A stretch of 64,000 bases of DNA from Glandiceps talaboti. Taxonomy: Eukaryota > Hemichordata > Enteropneusta > Spengelidae. Both the position numbers and the translations under genes were made by a program. The stretch's first letter is position 1. Every line of letters starts with the position of its first letter. Shown here piece by piece: positions 50,533-64,000 of this stretch. Under the pieces are notes generated by a model. The model was not told where the DNA came from, made no database searches, and worked only from the letters and a program-made list of their open reading frames with translations. Location: the NCBI RefSeq assembly GCF_964340395.1, contig NC_135552.1:565001-629000 (forward strand). The letters are read 5' to 3'.

Positions 50533-53500
50533 TGAATCTTACAAGACGTATCTCTACTGTCACTGGTCTTATAAGACATATCTCTACTGTCACTGGTCTT
50601 ATAAGACATATCTCTACTGTCACTGGTCTTATAAGACATATCTCTACTGTCACTGGTTTTATAAGACATATCTCTACTGTCACTGGTCTTATAAGACATA
50701 TCTTTACTGTCACTGGTCTTATAAGACATATCTCTACTGTCACTGGTCTTATAAGACATATCTCTACTGTCACCACTGTTATGAGACATATCTCTACGGT
50801 CACTGGTCTTATAAGACGTAGCTCTACTGTCAATGGTCTTACAAGACGTAGCTTTACTGTCACTGGTCTTATAAGACATATCTCTACTGTCACTGGTCTT
50901 ATAAGACGTATCTCTACTGTCACTGGTCTTATAAGACGTAGCTCTACTGTCACTGGTCTTATAAGACGTATCTCTACTGTCACTGGTCTTATAAGACGTA
51001 GCTCTACTGTCACTGGTCTTATAAGACATAGCTCTACTGTCACTGGTCTTATAAGACGTAGCTCTACTGTCACTGAATCTTACAAGACGTATCTCTACTG
51101 TCACTGGTCTTATAAGACATATCTCTACTGTCACTGGTCTTATAAGACATATCTCTACTGTCACTGGTCTTATAAGACGTAGCTCTACTGTCACTGAATC
51201 TTACAAGACGTATCTCTACTGTCACTGGTCTTATAAGACATACCTCTACTGTCACTGGTCTTATAAGACATATCTCTACTGTCACTGGTCTTATAAGACG
51301 TATCTCTACTGTCACTGGTCTTATAAGACGTAGCTCTACTGTCACTGGTCTTATAAGACATATCTCTACTGTCACTGGTCTTATAAGACATATCTCTACT
51401 GTCACTGGTCTTATAAGACGTAGCTCTACTGTCACTGAATCTTACAAGACGTATCTCTACTGTCACTGGTCTTATAAGACATATCTCTACTGTCACTGGT
51501 CTTATAAGACATATCTCTACTGTCACTGGTCTTAAAAGACATATCTCTACTGTCACTGGTCTTATAAGACATATCTCTACTGTCACTGGTCTTATAAGAC
51601 GTAGCTCTACTGTCACTGAATCTTACAAGACCTAGCTCTACTGTCACTGGTCTTATAAGACATATCTCTACTGTCACTGGTTTTATAAGACGTATCTCTA
51701 CTGTCACTGGTCTTATAAGACATATCTCTACTGTCACTGGTCTTATAAGACATATCTCTACTGTCACTGGTCTTATAAGACATATCTCTACTGTCACTGG
51801 TCTTATAAGACGTAGCTCTACTGTCACTGAATCTTACAAGACGTATCTCTACTGTCACTGGTCTTATAAGACATATCTCTACTGTCACTGGTCTTATAAG
51901 ACATATCTCTACTGTCACTGGTCTTATAAGACATATCTCTACTGTCACTGGTTTTATAAGACATATCTCTACTGTCACTGGTCTTATAAGACATATCTTT
52001 ACTGTCACTGGTCTTATAAGACATATCTCTACTGTCACTGGTCTTATAAGACGTATCTCTACTGTCACTGGTCTTATAAGACATAACTCTACTGTCACTG
52101 GTCTTACAAGACATATCTCTACTGTCACTGGTCTTATAAGACGTAGCTCTACTGTCACTGAATCTTACAAGACATATCTCTACTGTCACTGGTCTTATAA
52201 GACGTAGTTCTACTGTCAATGGTCTTATAAGACATATCTCTACTGTCACTGGTCTTATAAGACATATCTCTACTGTCACTGGTCTTATAAGACGTAGTTA
52301 TACTGTCAATGGTCTTACAAGACGTAGCTTTACTGTCACTGGTCTTATAAGACATATCTCTACTGTCACTGGTCTTATAAGACATATCTCTACTGTCACT
52401 GGTCTTATAAGACGTAGCTCTACTGTCACTGGTCTTATAAGACGTATCTCTACTGTCACTGGTCTTATAAGACGTAGCTCTACTGTCACTGGTCTTATAA
52501 GACGTAGCTCTACTGTCACTGGTCTTATAAGACATATCTCTACTGTCACTGGTCTTACAAGACGTAGCTCTACTGTCACTGGTCTTATAAGACGTAGCTC
52601 TCCTGTCACTGGTCTTATAAGATGTAGCTTTACTGTCACTGGTCTTATAAGACATATCTCTACTGTCACTGGTTTTATAAGACATATCTCTACTATCACT
52701 GGTTTTATAAGACATATCTCTACTATCACTGGTTTTATAAGACATATCTCTACTGTCACCGGTCTTATAAGACGTAGCTCTACTGTCACTGGTCTTATAA
52801 GACATATCTCTACTGTCACTGGTTTTATAAGACATATCTCTACTGTCACTGGTCTTATAAGACGTAGCTCTACAGTCACTGGTCTTATAAGACATATCTC
52901 TACTGTCACTGGTCTTATAAGACATATCTCTACTGTCACTGGTCTTATAAGACAAATCTCTACTGTCACCACTGTTATGAGACATATCTCTACGGTCACT
53001 GGTCTTATAAGACATATCTCTACTGTCACCACTGTTATGAGACATATCTCTACTGTCACTGGTCTTATAAGACATATCTCTACTGTCACTGGTCTTATAA
53101 GACATATCTCTACTGTCACTGGTCTTATAAGACGTAGCTCTACTGTCACTGAATCTTACAAGACGTATCTCTACTGTCACTGGTCTTATAAGACATATCT
53201 CTACTGTCACTGGTCTTATAAGACATATCTCTACTGTCACTGGTCTTATAAGACGTAGCTCTACTGTCACTGAATCTTACAAGACGTATCTCTACTGTCA
53301 CTGGTCTTATAAGACATATCTCTACTGTCACTGGTCTTATAAGACATATCTCTACTGTCACTGGTCTTATAAGATGTATCTCTACTGTCACTGGTCTTAT
53401 AAGACGTTGCTCTACTGTCACTGGTCTTATAAGACATATCTCTACTGTCACTGGTCTTATAAGACGTAGCTCTATTGTCACTGAATCTTACAAGACGTAT

Positions 53501-56133
53501 CTCTACTGTCACTGGTCTTATAAGACATATCTCTACTGTCACTGGTCTTATAAGACATATCTCTACTGTCACTGGTCTTATAAGACGTAGCTCTACTGTC
53601 ACTGAATCTTACAAGACGTATCTCTACTGTCACTGGTCTTATAAGACATATCTCTACTGTCACTGGTCTTATAAGACGTAGCTCTACTGTCACTGAATCT
53701 TACAAGACGTATCTCTACTGTCACTGGTCTTATAAGACATATCTCTACTGTCACTGGTCTTATAAGACATATCTCTACTGTCACTGGTCTTATAAGACAT
53801 ATCTCTACTGTCACTGGTCTTATAAGACATATCTCTACTGTCACTGGTCTTATAAGACGTAGCTCTACTGTCACTGAATCTTACAAGACCTAGCTCTACT
53901 GTCACTGGTCTTATAAGACATATCTCTACTGTCACTGGTTTTATAAGACGTATCTCTACTGTCACTGGTCTTATAAGACATATCTCTACTGTCACTGGTC
54001 TTATAAGACATATCTCTACTGTCACTGGTCTTATAAGACGTAGCTCTACTGTCACTGAATCTTACAAGACGTATCTCTACTGTCACTGGTCTTATAAGAC
54101 ATATCTCTACTGTCACTGGTCTTATAAGACATATCTCTACTGTCACTGGTCTTATAAGACATATCTCTACTGTCACTGGTTTTATAAGACATATCTCTAC
54201 TGTCACTGGTCTTATAAGACATATCTTTACTGTCACTGGTCTTATAAGACATATCTCTACTGTCACTGGTCTTATAAGACATATCTCTACTGTCACCACT
54301 GTTATGAGACATATCTCTACGGTCACTGGTCTTATAAGACGTAGCTCTACTGTCAATGGTCTTACAAGACGTAGCTTTACTGTCACTGGTCTTATAAGAC
54401 ATATCTCTACTGTCACTGGTCTTATAAGACGTATCTCTACTGTCACTGGTCTTATAAGACGTAGCTCTACTGTCACTGGTCTTATAAGACGTATCTCTAC
54501 TGTCACTGGTCTTATAAGACGTAGCTCTACTGTCACTGGTCTTATAAGACATAGCTCTACTGTCACTGGTCTTATAAGACGTAGCTCTACTGTCACTGAA
54601 TCTTACAAGACGTATCTCTACTGTCACTGGTCTTATAAGACATATCTCTACTGTCACTGGTCTTATAAGACATATCTCTACTGTCACTGGTCTTATAAGA
54701 CGTAGCTCTACTGTCACTGAATCTTACAAGACGTATCTCTACTGTCACTGGTCTTATAAGACATACCTCTACTGTCACTGGTCTTATAAGACATATCTCT
54801 ACTGTCACTGGTCTTATAAGACGTATCTCTACTGTCACTGGTCTTATAAGACGTAGCTCTACTGTCACTGGTCTTATAAGACATATCTCTACTGTCACTG
54901 GTCTTATAAGACATATCTCTACTGTCACTGGTCTTATAAGACGTAGCTCTACTGTCACTGAATCTTACAAGACGTATCTCTACTGTCACTGGTCTTATAA
55001 GACATATCTCTACTGTCACTGGTCTTATAAGACATATCTCTACTGTCACTGGTCTTAAAAGACATATCTCTACTGTCACTGGTCTTATAAGACATATCTC
55101 TACTGTCACTGGTCTTATAAGACGTAGCTCTACTGTCACTGAATCTTACAAGACCTAGTTCTACTGTCACTGGTCTTATAAGACATATCTCTACTGTCAC
55201 TGGTTTTATAAGACGTATCTCTACTGTCACTGGTCTTATAAGACATATCTCTACTGTCACTGGTCTTATAAGACATATCTCTACTGTCACTGGTCTTATA
55301 AGACATATCTCTACTGTCACTGGTCTTATAAGACGTAGCTCTACTGTCACTGAATCTTACAAGACGTATCTCTACTGTCACTGGTCTTATAAGACATATC
55401 TCTACTGTCACTGGTCTTATAAGACATATCTCTACTGTCACTGGTCTTATAAGACATATCTCTACTGTCACTGGTTTTATAAGACATATCTCTACTGTCA
55501 CTGGTCTTATAAGACATATCTTTACTGTCACTGGTCTTATAAGACATATCTCTACTGTCACTGGTCTTATAAGACGTATCTCTACTGTCACTGGTCTTAT
55601 AAGACATAACTCTACTGTCACTGGTCTTACAAGACATATCTCTACTGTCACTGGTCTTATAAGACGTAGCTCTACTGTCACTGAATCTTACAAGACATAT
55701 CTCTACTGTCACTGGTCTTATAAGACGTAGTTCTACTGTCAATGGTCTTATAAGACATATCTCTACTGTCACTGGTCTTATAAGACATATCTCTACTGTC
55801 ACTGGTCTTATAAGACGTAGTTATACTGTCAATGGTCTTACAAGACGTAGCTTTACTGTCACTGGTCTTATAAGACATATCTCTACTGTCACTGGTCTTA
55901 TAAGACATATCTCTACTGTCACTGGTCTTATAAGACGTAGCTCTACTGTCACTGGTCTTATAAGACGTATCTCTACTGTCACTGGTCTTATAAGACGTAG
56001 CTCTACTGTCACTGGTCTTATAAGACGTAGCTCTACTGTCACTGGTCTTATAAGACGTAGCTCTACTGTCACTGGTTTTATAAGACATATCTCTACTGTC
56101 ACTGGTCTTATAAGACATAGCTCTACTGTCACT

Positions 56134-59100
56134 GAATCTTACAAGATGTACCTCTACTGTCACTGAATCTTACAAGACGTATCTCTACTGTCACTGGTCT
56201 TATAAGACGTAGCTCTACTGTCACTGGTCTTATAAGACATATCTCTACTGTCACTGGTCTTATAAGACATAGCTCTACTGTCACTGAATCTTACAAGATG
56301 TACCTCTACTGTCACTGAATCTTACAAGACGTATCTCTACTGTCACTGGTCTTATAAGACGTAGCTCTACTGTCACTGGTCTTATAAGACATATCTCTAC
56401 TGTCACTGGTCTTATAAGACGTAGCTCTACTGTCACTGGTCTTATAAGATGTAGCTCTACTGTCACCACTGTTATAAGACATACCTCTACTGTCACTGGT
56501 CTTATAAGACATACCTCTACTGTCACTGGTCTTATAAGACGTAGCTCTACTGTCACTGGTCTTATAAGACGTAGCTCTACTGTCACTGGTCTTATAAGAC
56601 GTAGCTCTACTGTCACTGGTCTTATAAGACGTATCTCTACTGTCACTGGTCTTATAAGATGTAGCTCTACTGTCACCACTGTTATAAGACATACCTCTAC
56701 TGTCACTGGTCTTATAAGACGTATCTCTACTGTCACTGGTCTTATAAGACGTAGCTCTACTGTCACTGGTCTTATAAGACATAGCTCTACTGTCACTGGT
56801 CTTATAAGACGTAGCTCTACTGTCACTGAATCTTACAAGACGTATCTCTACTGTCACTGGTCTTATAAGACATATCTCTACTGTCACTGGTCTTATAAGA
56901 CATATCTCTACTGTCACTGGTCTTATAAGACGTAGCTCTACTGTCACTGAATCTTACAAGACGTATCTCTACTGTCACTGGTCTTATAAGACATACCTCT
57001 ACTGTCACTGGTCTTATAAGACGTAGCTCTACTGTCACTGAATCTTACAAGACGTATCTCTACTGTCACTGGTCTTATAAGACATATCTCTACTGTCACT
57101 GGTCTTATAAGACATATCTCTACTGTCACTGGTCTTATAAGACATATCTCTACTGTCACTGGTCTTATAAGACATATCTCTACTGTCACTGGTCTTATAA
57201 GACGTAGCTCTACTGTCACTGAATCTTACAAGACCTAGCTCTACTGTCACTGGTCTTATAAGACATATCTCTACTGTCACTGGTTTTATAAGACGTATCT
57301 CTACTGTCACTGGTCTTATAAGACATATCTCTACTGTCACTGGTCTTATAAGACATATCTCTACTGTCACTGGTCTTATAAGACATATCTCTACTGTCAC
57401 TGGTCTTATAAGACGTAGCTCTACTGTCACTGAATCTTACAAGACGTATCTCTACTGTCACTGGTCTTATAAGACATATCTCTACTGTCACTGGTCTTAT
57501 AAGACATATCTCTACTGTCACTGGTCTTATAAGACATATCTCTACTGTCACTGGTCTTATAAGACATATCTCTACTGTCACTGGTTTTATAAGACATATC
57601 TCTACTGTCACTGGTCTTATAAGACATATCTTTACTGTCACTGGTCTTATAAGACATATCTCTACTGTCACTGGTCTTATAAGACGTATCTCTACTGTCA
57701 CTGGTCTTATAAGACATAACTCTACTGTCACTGGTCTTACAAGACATATCTCTACTGTCACTGGTCTTATAAGACGTAGCTCTACTGTCACTGAATCTTA
57801 CAAGACATATCTCTACTGTCACTGGTCTTATAAGACGTAGTTCTACTGTCAATGGTCTTATAAGACATATCTCTACTGTCACTGGTCTTATAAGACATAT
57901 CTCTACTGTCACTGGTCTTATAAGACGTAGTTATACTGTCAATGGTCTTACAAGACGTAGCTTTACTGTCACTGGTCTTATAAGACATATCTCTACTGTC
58001 ACTGGTCTTATAAGACATATCTCTACTGTCACTGGTCTTATAAGACGTAGCTCTACTGTCACTGGTCTTATAAGACGTATCTCTACTGTCACTGGTCTTA
58101 TAAGACGTAGCTCTACTGTCACTGGTCTTATAAGACGTAGCTCTACTGTCACTGGTCTTATAAGACATATCTCTACTGTCACTGGTCTTACAAGACGTAG
58201 CTCTACTGTCACTGGTCTTATAAGACGTAGCTCTCCTGTCACTGGTCTTATAAGATGTAGCTTTACTGTCACTGGTCTTATAAGACATATCTCTACTGTC
58301 ACTGGTTTTATAAGACATATCTCTACTATCACTGGTTTTATAAGACATATCTCTACTATCACTGGTTTTATAAGACATATCTCTACTGTCACCGGTCTTA
58401 TAAGACGTAGCTCTACTGTCACTGGTCTTATAAGACATATCTCTACTGTCACTGGTTTTATAAGACATATCTCTACTGTCACTGGTCTTATAAGACGTAG
58501 CTCTACAGTCACTGGTCTTATAAGACATATCTCTACTGTCACTGGTCTTATAAGACATATCTCTACTGTCACTGGTCTTATAAGACAAATCTCTACTGTC
58601 ACCACTGTTATGAGACATATCTCTACGGTCACTGGTCTTATAAGACATATCTCTACTGTCACCACTGTTATGAGACATATCTCTACTGTCACTGGTCTTA
58701 TAAGACATATCTCTACTGTCACTGGTCTTATAAGACATATCTCTACTGTCACTGGTCTTATAAGACGTAGCTCTACTGTCACTGAATCTTACAAGACGTA
58801 TCTCTACTGTCACTGGTCTTATAAGACATATCTCTACTGTCACTGGTCTTATAAGACATATCTCTACTGTCACTGGTCTTATAAGACGTAGCTCTACTGT
58901 CACTGAATCTTACAAGACGTATCTCTACTGTCACTGGTCTTATAAGACATATCTCTACTGTCACTGGTCTTATAAGACATATCTCTACTGTCACTGGTCT
59001 TATAAGATGTATCTCTACTGTCACTGGTCTTATAAGACGTTGCTCTACTGTCACTGGTCTTATAAGACATATCTCTACTGTCACTGGTCTTATAAGACGT

Positions 59101-62100
59101 AGCTCTATTGTCACTGAATCTTACAAGACATATCTCTACTGTCACTGGTCTTATAAGACATATCTCTACTGTCACTGGTCTTATAAGACATATCTCTACT
59201 GTCACTGGTTTTATAAGACATATCTCTACTGTCACTGGTCTTATAAGACATATCTTTACTGTCACTGGTCTTATAAGACATATCTCTACTGTCACTGGTC
59301 TTATAAGACGTATCTCTACTGTCACTGGTCTTATAAGACATAACTCTACTGTCACTGGTCTTACAAGACATATCTCTACTGTCACTGGTCTTATAAGACG
59401 TAGCTCTACTGTCACTGAATCTTACAAGACATATCTCTACTGTCACTGGTCTTATAAGACGTAGTTCTACTGTCAATGGTCTTATAAGACATATCTCTAC
59501 TGTCACTGGTCTTATAAGACATATCTCTACTGTCACTGGTCTTATAAGACGTAGTTATACTGTCAATGGTCTTACAAGACGTAGCTTTACTGTCACTGGT
59601 CTTATAAGACATATCTCTACTGTCACTGGTCTTATAAGACATATCTCTACTGTCACTGGTCTTATAAGACGTAGCTCTACTGTCACTGGTCTTATAAGAC
59701 GTATCTCTACTGTCACTGGTCTTATAAGACGTAGCTCTACTGTCACTGGTCTTATAAGACGTAGCTCTACTGTCACTGGTCTTATAAGACGTAGCTCTAC
59801 TGTCACTGGTTTTATAAGACATATCTCTACTGTCACTGGTCTTATAAGACATAGCTCTACTGTCACTGAATCTTACAAGATGTACCTCTACTGTCACTGA
59901 ATCTTACAAGACGTATCTCTACTGTCACTGGTCTTATAAGACGTAGCTCTACTGTCACTGGTCTTATAAGACATATCTCTACTGTCACTGGTCTTATAAG
60001 ACATAGCTCTACTGTCACTGAATCTTACAAGATGTACCTCTACTGTCACTGAATCTTACAAGACGTATCTCTACTGTCACTGGTCTTATAAGACGTAGCT
60101 CTACTGTCACTGGTCTTATAAGACATATCTCTACTGTCACTGGTCTTATAAGACGTAGCTCTACTGTCACTGGTCTTATAAGATGTAGCTCTACTGTCAC
60201 CACTGTTATAAGACATACCTCTACTGTCACTGGTCTTATAAGACATACCTCTACTGTCACTGGTCTTATAAGACGTAGCTCTACTGTCACTGGTCTTATA
60301 AGACGTAGCTCTACTGTCACTGGTCTTATAAGACGTAGCTCTACTGTCACTGGTCTTATAAGACGTATCTCTACTGTCACTGGTCTTATAAGATGTAGCT
60401 CTACTGTCACCACTGTTATAAGACATACCTCTACTGTCACTGGTCTTATAAGACGTATCTCTACTGTCACTGGTCTTATAAGACGTAGCTCTACTGTCAC
60501 TGGTCTTATAAGACATAGCTCTACTGTCACTGGTCTTATAAGACGTAGCTCTACTGTCACTGAATCTTACAAGACGTATCTCTACTGTCACTGGTCTTAT
60601 AAGACATATCTCTACTGTCACTGGTCTTATAAGACATATCTCTACTGTCACTGGTCTTATAAGACGTAGCTCTACTGTCACTGAATCTTACAAGACGTAT
60701 CTCTACTGTCACTGGTCTTATAAGACATACCTCTACTGTCACTGGTCTTATAAGACGTAGCTCTACTGTCACTGAATCTTACAAGACGTATCTCTACTGT
60801 CACTGGTCTTATAAGACATATCTCTACTGTCACTGGTCTTATAAGACATATCTCTACTGTCACTGGTCTTATAAGACATATCTCTACTGTCACTGGTCTT
60901 ATAAGACATATCTCTACTGTCACTGGTCTTATAAGACGTAGCTCTACTGTCACTGAATCTTACAAGACCTAGCTCTACTGTCACTGGTCTTATAAGACAT
61001 ATCTCTACTGTCACTGGTTTTATAAGACGTATCTCTACTGTCACTGGTCTTATAAGACATATCTCTACTGTCACTGGTCTTATAAGACATATCTCTACTG
61101 TCACTGGTCTTATAAGACATATCTCTACTGTCACTGGTCTTATAAGACGTAGCTCTACTGTCACTGAATCTTACAAGACGTATCTCTACTGTCACTGGTC
61201 TTATAAGACATATCTCTACTGTCACTGGTCTTATAAGACATATCTCTACTGTCACTGGTCTTATAAGACATATCTCTACTGTCACTGGTCTTATAAGACA
61301 TATCTCTACTGTCACTGGTTTTATAAGACATATCTCTACTGTCACTGGTCTTATAAGACATATCTTTACTGTCACTGGTCTTATAAGACATATCTCTACT
61401 GTCACTGGTCTTATAAGACGTATCTCTACTGTCACTGGTCTTATAAGACATAACTCTACTGTCACTGGTCTTACAAGACATATCTCTACTGTCACTGGTC
61501 TTATAAGACGTAGCTCTACTGTCACTGAATCTTACAAGACATATCTCTACTGTCACTGGTCTTATAAGACGTAGTTCTACTGTCAATGGTCTTATAAGAC
61601 ATATCTCTACTGTCACTGGTCTTATAAGACATATCTCTACTGTCACTGGTCTTATAAGACGTAGTTATACTGTCAATGGTCTTACAAGACGTAGCTTTAC
61701 TGTCACTGGTCTTATAAGACATATCTCTACTGTCACTGGTCTTATAAGACATATCTCTACTGTCACTGGTCTTACAAGACGTAGCTCTACTGTCACTGGT
61801 CTTATAAGACGTAGCTCTCCTGTCACTGGTCTTATAAGATGTAGCTTTACTGTCACTGGTCTTATAAGACATATCTCTACTGTCACTGGTTTTATAAGAC
61901 ATATCTCTACTATCACTGGTTTTATAAGACATATCTCTACTATCACTGGTTTTATAAGACATATCTCTACTGTCACCGGTCTTATAAGACGTAGCTCTAC
62001 TGTCACTGGTCTTATAAGACATATCTCTACTGTCACTGGTTTTATAAGACATATCTCTACTGTCACTGGTCTTATAAGACGTAGCTCTACAGTCACTGGT

Positions 62101-63451
62101 CTTATAAGACATATCTCTACTGTCACTGGTCTTATAAGACATATCTCTACTGTCACTGGTCTTATAAGACAAATCTCTACTGTCACCACTGTTATGAGAC
62201 ATATCTCTACGGTCACTGGTCTTATAAGACATATCTCTACTGTCACCACTGTTATGAGACATATCTCTACTGTCACTGGTCTTATAAGACATATCTCTAC
62301 TGTCACTGGTCTTATAAGACATATCTCTACTGTCACTGGTCTTATAAGACGTAGCTCTACTGTCACTGAATCTTACAAGACGTATCTCTACTGTCACTGG
62401 TCTTATAAGACATATCTCTACTGTCACTGGTCTTATAAGACATATCTCTACTGTCACTGGTCTTATAAGACGTAGCTCTACTGTCACTGAATCTTACAAG
62501 ACGTATCTCTACTGTCACTGGTCTTATAAGACATATCTCTACTGTCACTGGTCTTATAAGACATATCTCTACTGTCACTGGTCTTATAAGATGTATCTCT
62601 ACTGTCACTGGTCTTATAAGACGTTGCTCTACTGTCACTGGTCTTATAAGACATATCTCTACTGTCACTGGTCTTATAAGACGTAGCTCTATTGTCACTG
62701 AATCTTACAAGACATATCTCTACTGTCACTGGTCTTATAAGACATATCTCTACTGTCACTGGTCTTATAAGACATATCTCTACTGTCACTGGTTTTATAA
62801 GACATATCTCTACTGTCACTGGTCTTATAAGACATATCTTTACTGTCACTGGTCTTATAAGACATATCTCTACTGTCACTGGTCTTATAAGACGTATCTC
62901 TACTGTCACTGGTCTTATAAGACATAACTCTACTGTCACTGGTCTTACAAGACATATCTCTACTGTCACTGGTCTTATAAGACGTAGCTCTACTGTCACT
63001 GAATCTTACAAGACATATCTCTACTGTCACTGGTCTTATAAGACGTAGTTCTACTGTCAATGGTCTTATAAGACATATCTCTACTGTCACTGGTCTTATA
63101 AGACATATCTCTACTGTCACTGGTCTTATAAGACGTAGTTATACTGTCAATGGTCTTACAAGACGTAGCTTTACTGTCACTGGTCTTATAAGACATATCT
63201 CTACTGTCACTGGTCTTATAAGACATATCTCTACTGTCACTGGTCTTATAAGACGTAGCTCTACTGTCACTGGTCTTATAAGACGTATCTCTACTGTCAC
63301 TGGTCTTATAAGACGTAGCTCTACTGTCACTGGTCTTATAAGACGTAGCTCTACTGTCACTGGTCTTATAAGACGTAGCTCTACTGTCACTGGTTTTATA
63401 AGACATATCTCTACTGTCACTGGTCTTATAAGACATAGCTCTACTGTCACT
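56134..63451 (+). repeat. Tandem 3.7-kb higher-order repeats
   Basis: The rare marker GAATCTTACAAGATGTACC occurs at 56134, 59868 and 63452. The intervals are 3,734 and 3,584 bp. The second interval is shorter by exactly 150 bp, five monomers, removed around 61740-61780. Other marker positions shift by the same amounts, so whole blocks of about 124 monomers have been duplicated. Confidence 0.88.
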
Positions 63452-64000
63452 GAATCTTACAAGATGTACCTCTACTGTCACTGAATCTTACAAGACGTAT
63501 CTCTACTGTCACTGGTCTTATAAGACGTAGCTCTACTGTCACTGGTCTTATAAGACATATCTCTACTGTCACTGGTCTTATAAGACATAGCTCTACTGTC
63601 ACTGAATCTTACAAGATGTACCTCTACTGTCACTGAATCTTACAAGACGTATCTCTACTGTCACTGGTCTTATAAGACGTAGCTCTACTGTCACTGGTCT
63701 TATAAGACATATCTCTACTGTCACTGGTCTTATAAGACGTAGCTCTACTGTCACTGGTCTTATAAGATGTAGCTCTACTGTCACCACTGTTATAAGACAT
63801 ACCTCTACTGTCACTGGTCTTATAAGACATACCTCTACTGTCACTGGTCTTATAAGACGTAGCTCTACTGTCACTGGTCTTATAAGACGTAGCTCTACTG
63901 TCACTGGTCTTATAAGACGTAGCTCTACTGTCACTGGTCTTATAAGACGTATCTCTACTGTCACTGGTCTTATAAGATGTAGCTCTACTGTCACCACTGT

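Larger units (their letters stand above)
35983..64000 (+). repeat. Giant 30-bp satellite array, over 28 kb, about 930 monomers, open at right edge
   Basis: The consensus monomer runs CTCTACTGTCACTG then GTCTTATAAGACATAT. GTCTTATAAGAC is a perfect 12-bp palindrome. Main variants are CGTAGC for CATATC, TTTTATAAG for TCTTATAAG, CACCACTGTTATGAG, and 31-bp units with GAATCTTACAAGAC. The first 1.4 kb (35983-37374) lacks 31-bp units and is more varied. From 37375 on, the array is arranged in nested higher-order repeats. Since no integrin exon is seen right of 34810, it probably lies in an intron of that gene. All ORFs in it are artefacts of a monomer divisible by three. Confidence 0.98.

Overview
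This is animal (metazoan) genomic DNA. It carries part of one large split gene on the minus strand, an integrin alpha subunit, inside a very repeat-rich landscape of satellites, minisatellites, microsatellites and small non-autonomous DNA transposons. The tandem minisatellites, the Helitron/Helentron-like elements with (CA)n or (GACA)n tracts, the hAT relic and the furin-cleaved integrin suggest an invertebrate, plausibly marine. The phylum cannot be fixed from the sequence alone. No prokaryotic operons, rRNA, tRNA or CRISPR array are seen.

Integrin alpha gene. Eight exons on the minus strand (34731-34810, 30252-30335, 26202-26304, 22349-22516, 18050-18184, 15193-15312, 13267-13371, 8538-8666) all have AG acceptors and GT donors. 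They join in one frame over 924 nt (308 codons). They encode the end of the calf-1 domain, the whole calf-2 domain with its heavy/light chain cleavage site, and the transmembrane helix. The cytoplasmic-tail exon (GFFKR-type motif) is not found left of 8538 and probably lies beyond the left edge. The N-terminal exons (propeller, thigh) must lie beyond the right edge.

Layout. 1-1800: diverged Helitron-like repeats. 1807-2580: 33-bp satellite. 2671-7964: 38-bp satellite, 139 periods in exact register. 8538-15312: three exons separated by TIR/Helentron-like elements (families A and B) and a 65-bp minisatellite. 15400-18050: hairpin elements, a terminal-repeat element and a MITE of family C. 18215-21655: 41-bp minisatellite split by a 2.39-kb palindromic transposon. 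22349-26304: two exons around a 55-bp minisatellite. 26400-30060: family A and B elements and a degenerate hAT transposase. 30252-34810: two exons around an approximately 2.85-kb inverted-repeat region that holds a broken gene relic and two family C MITEs. 35228-35982: a family A element cut off by the giant satellite. 35983-64000: more than 28 kb of a 30-bp satellite with nested higher-order repeats, running off the right edge.

The apparent long ORFs of the right half are artefacts: the 30-bp monomer is divisible by three and lacks stops in four of six frames. The most unusual features are the giant palindromic satellite inside a probable integrin intron, its nested higher-order structure, its junction within a transposable element, the indel-free 38-bp array, and several clean nested insertions that define new non-autonomous elements.
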